Positions 61,572-64,000 of a DNA stretch of 64,000 nucleotides are shown here, in pieces (position 1 is the stretch's first letter; each line of letters starts with the position of its first letter). The translations under genes were made by a program, and so were the position numbers. The stretch comes from Sphingopyxis panaciterrae (lineage in GTDB: Bacteria > Pseudomonadota > Alphaproteobacteria > Sphingomonadales > Sphingomonadaceae): contig NZ_JAASQN010000001.1 of assembly GCF_011762125.1 (NCBI RefSeq), positions 62,001-126,000 on the forward strand, read 5' to 3'. The notes beneath the pieces were generated by a model, which was not told the DNA's origin, ran no database searches, and saw only the letters and a program-made list of their open reading frames with translations.

Positions 61572-61601
61572 GTGGCGGCTTTGGGGTGGGGAGCGGACGT
61601 T
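61572..61601 (+). repeat. Short intergenic repeat, family E
   Basis: GTGGCGGCTTTGGGGTGGGG followed by AGCGGACGTT. It is the clearest copy of this unit, 17 bases from a family B palindrome. Confidence 0.7.
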
Positions 61602-61618
61602 CGCTAACCATCCATAAC

Positions 61619-61696
61619 CGTCGCCCCCGCGAAGGCGGGGGCCGCTGGCAACCTTGCGCTCGGCCGATTGCGGCCCCCGCCTTCGCGGGGGCGACG
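61619..61696. repeat. Intergenic palindromic repeat, family B
   Basis: Left arm CGTCGCCCCCGCGAAGGCGG and right arm CCGCCTTCGCGGGGGCGACG around the core GCTGGCAACCTTGCGCTCGGCC. It is between the convergent aminotransferase and YncE-like genes. Confidence 0.92.
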
Positions 61697-61759
61697 GTTA
61701 TTTGGCTAGCGTCCGCAACCGGCCGAAAACCGCCAACCCACCTCTCGCTACAACCCGTC

Positions 61760-62713
61760 CTAAGGCGCGATCGCCAGTCCGTCGCCATTCTTGCCCGCGG
61801 CGATCCGGCGCAGCAGCTTGCCGCTCGCGACGTCGATCTCGGCGACCTGGTCGTGCCCCGTTTCGGCCGCATAGAGCCGCTTCGAATCGGCGCTGAACAA
61901 CAATGTTACCTGACCCTTGGCCTCGTCGCCCGAGACGATGATCGTGCGTAGCAGCGCGCGCGTTCCGGCGTCGAACAGGCTGATCGTTCCCGACGCGATA
62001 TTGCTCGTCGCGATCAGCTTGCCATCGGGGCTGGCGAGGACGCGGATCGCGACCGGGTCGACGGGCTGCTCGGCGATTTTTTCGGCGGCTGCCGTATCCC
62101 AGATCTGCACCCGCGGCGCCGACAGGTCGCCGACCCACAGTTCGCGGCCGCCCTTCGCCAGCGCCAGCCCTTCGGGCTTGCCGCCGACGGGAAGGTCGCG
62201 CAGCTTCTTTGCGTCCGCGAGGTCCAGCACGCTCACCGTTCCCGATCCGATGTTCGCGACATAGGCGGTGCGGTTGCCGGGCGCGACGACGACCATATGC
62301 GATCCCTTCTGCCCGGTGGCGATCGAGGTGACCGTGCCGTCGGGCGCAACCACCGCGATCGATTCGCTGCCCTCGGCCGTCGCGACGAGCCGCCCGTCGG
62401 ACAGCCACAGCAGCCCGTGCGGGCGCTGGTTCGGGCTGAGGTCGATCGTCTTGACCTTCGTGCGCGCCGCGACGTCGAAAATGTCGATCGTCGTCCCGCC
62501 ATAGGCGACCACCGCCGCCCGCTTGCCGTCGGGAGAAATCGCGATCTCATGCGGCATCTTGCCGGTAGGCAGCCGCGCCAGCTCCGCGCCCGAATCGAGC
62601 CCGATGACGCTCAGCGTGTCCTCGCTCTTGTTGCCGACCAGCAAGGTCTCGGCTGCGGCAGGTGCGGCGGACAGCAGCAGCGGGGACAGAAGGATGGCGA
62701 GGGCGCGGCGCAT
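61760..62713 (-). CDS. YncE-like periplasmic beta-propeller protein
   Basis: A 317-residue secreted protein: signal peptide RRALAILLSPLLLSAAPAAAE, then seven repeated YVTN-type blades (LLVGNKSEDTLSVIGLDSGAELARLPTGKMPHEIAISPDGKRAAV; similar units at VATAEGSESIAVVAP, AYVANIGSGTVSVLDL, LWVGDLSAPRVQIWD, ATSNIASGTISLFD, LYAAETGHDQVAEID). Such propellers bind partners or DNA outside the cytoplasm; no enzymatic site is evident. ATG 62713 keeps the signal peptide intact, although the frame extends 57 bases further. Confidence 0.88.
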   Translation of the reverse strand: MRRALAILLSPLLLSAAPAAAETLLVGNKSEDTLSVIGLDSGAELARLPTGKMPHEIAISPDGKRAAVVAYGGTTIDIFDVAARTKVKTIDLSPNQRPHGLLWLSDGRLVATAEGSESIAVVAPDGTVTSIATGQKGSHMVVVAPGNRTAYVANIGSGTVSVLDLADAKKLRDLPVGGKPEGLALAKGGRELWVGDLSAPRVQIWDTAAAEKIAEQPVDPVAIRVLASPDGKLIATSNIASGTISLFDAGTRALLRTIIVSGDEAKGQVTLLFSADSKRLYAAETGHDQVAEIDVASGKLLRRIAAGKNGDGLAIAP

Positions 62714-62866
62714 GACGGGACTCCCGGTTGTTACGGGGGGGCAGCGTACAGCGGGGATCCCGTCAGGCAAGCGCGCATGGATTACGTTCTGTTAATTAGG
62801 CGCGGCCCGGCGACCGTCATAGCTCTCCCGTGGCGGCACGTTCCGCCGCCGTTCAGAGGGGAGGGA

Positions 62867-63013
62867 ATGATGGGCCTGCCATCGATCGACATCAACGCAC
62901 TGCCGCTGCTCGATACTGCGGTCGGCTTGTTCGGTTCGCTCGTCGCGCAGACGAGACCGGGATCGTCGGTTTTCGAAGTGACCGTCACGGTCGTCCTGAT
63001 CATCCACGATTGA
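62867..63013 (+). CDS. 48-residue peptide of unknown function
   Basis: A short gene with a strong ribosome site (AGGGGAGGGA) and a double ATG. The product begins MMGLPSIDINALPLLDTAVG, has a middle LFGSLVAQTRPGSS and ends in a very hydrophobic VFEVTVTVVLIIHD. It has no cysteine, few charges and no signal peptide pattern. It is followed by a perfect 14-bp hairpin and then by a large uncharacterised gene 53 bases downstream. The layout is that of a precursor peptide with downstream processing genes, but it could also be a small structural or membrane-associated protein. I do not recognise the family. Confidence 0.6.
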   Translation: MMGLPSIDINALPLLDTAVGLFGSLVAQTRPGSSVFEVTVTVVLIIHD

Positions 63014-63016
63014 GGG

Positions 63017-63051
63017 GGATGCGCGGGCGGCCCGTTTCCGCCCGCGCATCC
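63017..63051 (+). terminator. Strong hairpin between the small peptide gene and the next gene
   Basis: GGATGCGCGGGCGG pairs perfectly with CCGCCCGCGCATCC around a CCCGTTT loop, beginning three bases after the peptide stop codon. A short TTT follows but no real U-run. It could be an attenuating terminator or an mRNA-stabilising stem that raises peptide expression relative to the following gene. Confidence 0.6.
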
Positions 63052-63066
63052 TTTGGGGGCAACGCC

Positions 63067-64000
63067 ATGACCGCTTCGCGTCACGACCATTTCCCCGTCG
63101 CCGATCTGCCCCGTCGCCAGCGGATGCGCGCTGCCGCGACGACGCTGGCCGAACGCTGGAAAGCGGAGGACGACGCGCCGGCCGGCGTGCGCGCCGCGAT
63201 CCGCGCGGTTGCGGATCTGCCGCCCGAACAGGCGATCGCCGCGTTCGCGCCTTGGCTGGGCGACACGCGCTGGCTGGAGGGCCGCCTTGGGCAAGCGCTC
63301 GACCTGCTCGCCGGCGATGACTTCGCGCGTCCGCCCTTGCGCCCCGTCGGCGGCGGCGCGTTCGGGGGGCTGTTGCTCGCCGAGGCCGGTCCGGTCCGGC
63401 TCACATTGCTGGTTCGGCCCGTCGAAGCCGGCGGCGGGGAAGAAGCCGCGCTTGCGCTTTTCGCGCCCGGCCGCGTGCGCCTCCGCATCCTCGCCACGGG
63501 CGGCGCCGCAGTTCGCTTCCATCATGTCGCGGTGACGGCGGCGGAGGAGGCGGGCGGCTTCACCGCCGCCGCCGCAAGTCCGTGCATCACCGGTAGGCCG
63601 CGCCCCCTCGTGACCGGCGAGACGTTGAGCCTCGACACCGCGCAGGAAGCGATTTCGCTGACCGGCGGCAGCGGCGATGTGCTGATGCTCGAAATGGCGG
63701 TCCAGCCGCCGTCGCCGCTCCCCGTTCGCGCCTATGACGTTGGCAGTGGCCGCCTTGTCCATGTTTCGGCATCGCGCCGCGACAGCAGCTTTCGCGGCAT
63801 GGCGCTCGCGCTGCTCGGGGCGTTCGGCCGCACCGACGCGACGCCGCTCTTCGCCGCCGAAACCGCGAGCGAGGATTTCGCCGCGCGCTGGCATGCGATG
63901 CGCGAACTCGTCGCGCTCGATCCCGCCGCCGCGCATCCGCATCTCGCGCACATGGCGGCGTCGGATCCGCATCCCGAAGTGCGCCGCGCCGCCGCCGCGA
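63067..64000 (+). CDS. Uncharacterised HEAT-like protein, 3' end beyond the window
   Basis: An open frame from ATG 63067 to the window edge (311 codons, no stop). The predicted product begins MTASRHDHFPVADLPRRQRM. The first ~230 residues include two beta-rich stretches (RPVGGGAFGGLLLAEAGPVRLTLLV and HHVAVTAAEEAGGFTAAAAS with a PRPLVTGETLSLDTAQEAISL segment) that look like a cupin-type or sandwich fold. The visible end is alpha-helical with repeat-like units (FAARWHAMRELVALDPAAAHPHLAHMAASDPHPEVRRAAAA) as in HEAT repeats. No catalytic motif is seen and the family is not recognised. It is likely expressed with the 48-residue peptide gene upstream. Confidence 0.75.
   Translation, partial: MTASRHDHFPVADLPRRQRMRAAATTLAERWKAEDDAPAGVRAAIRAVADLPPEQAIAAFAPWLGDTRWLEGRLGQALDLLAGDDFARPPLRPVGGGAFGGLLLAEAGPVRLTLLVRPVEAGGGEEAALALFAPGRVRLRILATGGAAVRFHHVAVTAAEEAGGFTAAAASPCITGRPRPLVTGETLSLDTAQEAISLTGGSGDVLMLEMAVQPPSPLPVRAYDVGSGRLVHVSASRRDSSFRGMALALLGAFGRTDATPLFAAETASEDFAARWHAMRELVALDPAAAHPHLAHMAASDPHPEVRRAAAA

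Overview
The window is GC-rich alphaproteobacterial DNA. Its gene content points to a sphingomonad of the Sphingopyxis/Sphingomonas kind: a sphingomonad-style TonB-dependent receptor, several acyl-CoA dehydrogenase clusters, an MccR/ScfR-type propionate regulator and many palindromic intergenic repeats. The genus assignment is inference; no rRNA is present. No transposase, phage gene or CRISPR array was seen. Coding density is very high, with many 4-base ATGA overlaps.

Layout. 1-12 kb is mostly housekeeping: the 3' part of metH, a beta-helix protein, YbjN, UbiK, TspO, TlyA, a DsbD/ScsB-like reductase, a PafA-like phosphatase, proC, a MarR regulator and ilvE, followed by tRNA-Gln(TTG). 12.3-17.9 kb holds two tail-to-tail acyl-CoA dehydrogenases, a LuxR-type regulator and a TonB-dependent receptor. 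17.9-26.3 kb is a methylcitrate (propionyl-CoA) locus, acnD-prpF and hotdog-prpC-prpB, followed by its XRE/short-chain acyl regulator; related TTGCGAA-type motifs sit upstream of all three units. 26.4-30.2 kb has queH and metE. metE is preceded by a 20-bp perfect palindrome, a sigma70-like promoter and a cobalamin riboswitch, so B12-dependent metH and B12-repressed metE lie in the same window.

33.2-40.7 kb is the most striking part: eight tightly overlapping genes encoding an aromatic amino acid hydroxylase, tryptophan 2,3-dioxygenase, kynurenine formamidase, kynureninase, a nitrilase-superfamily enzyme, a gentisate-type bicupin dioxygenase, an FAH-family C-C hydrolase and a maleate isomerase. 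A divergent Lrp/AsnC regulator sits upstream. Read as one pathway, they would take tryptophan through 5-hydroxytryptophan and 5-hydroxyanthranilate (the amino analogue of gentisate) to a maleamyl intermediate, maleate and fumarate. The hydroxylase has Leu at the position where phenylalanine hydroxylases carry Trp, which fits a switch to tryptophan. This pathway is inferred, not demonstrated.

40.7-49 kb carries a histidine kinase/response regulator pair, divergent from a MacAB-like ABC export operon with a TGTCCG-N4-CGGACA palindrome between them, then an outer-membrane-type protein and a TonB-like protein. 49.3-55.7 kb is an IclR-flanked beta-oxidation operon resembling the peroxisomal MFE-2/SCP-x system (SDR, MaoC hydratase, KAS-III/DUF35 fusion with a degenerate active site, SCP-x thiolase, acyl-CoA dehydrogenase). 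56-61.6 kb has tlpA, argH, a small LptM-like lipoprotein, lysA, a siroheme-synthase-like gene and an aminotransferase. The window ends with a YncE-like beta-propeller, a 48-residue peptide gene, a strong hairpin and an unrecognised HEAT-like protein cut by the window edge.
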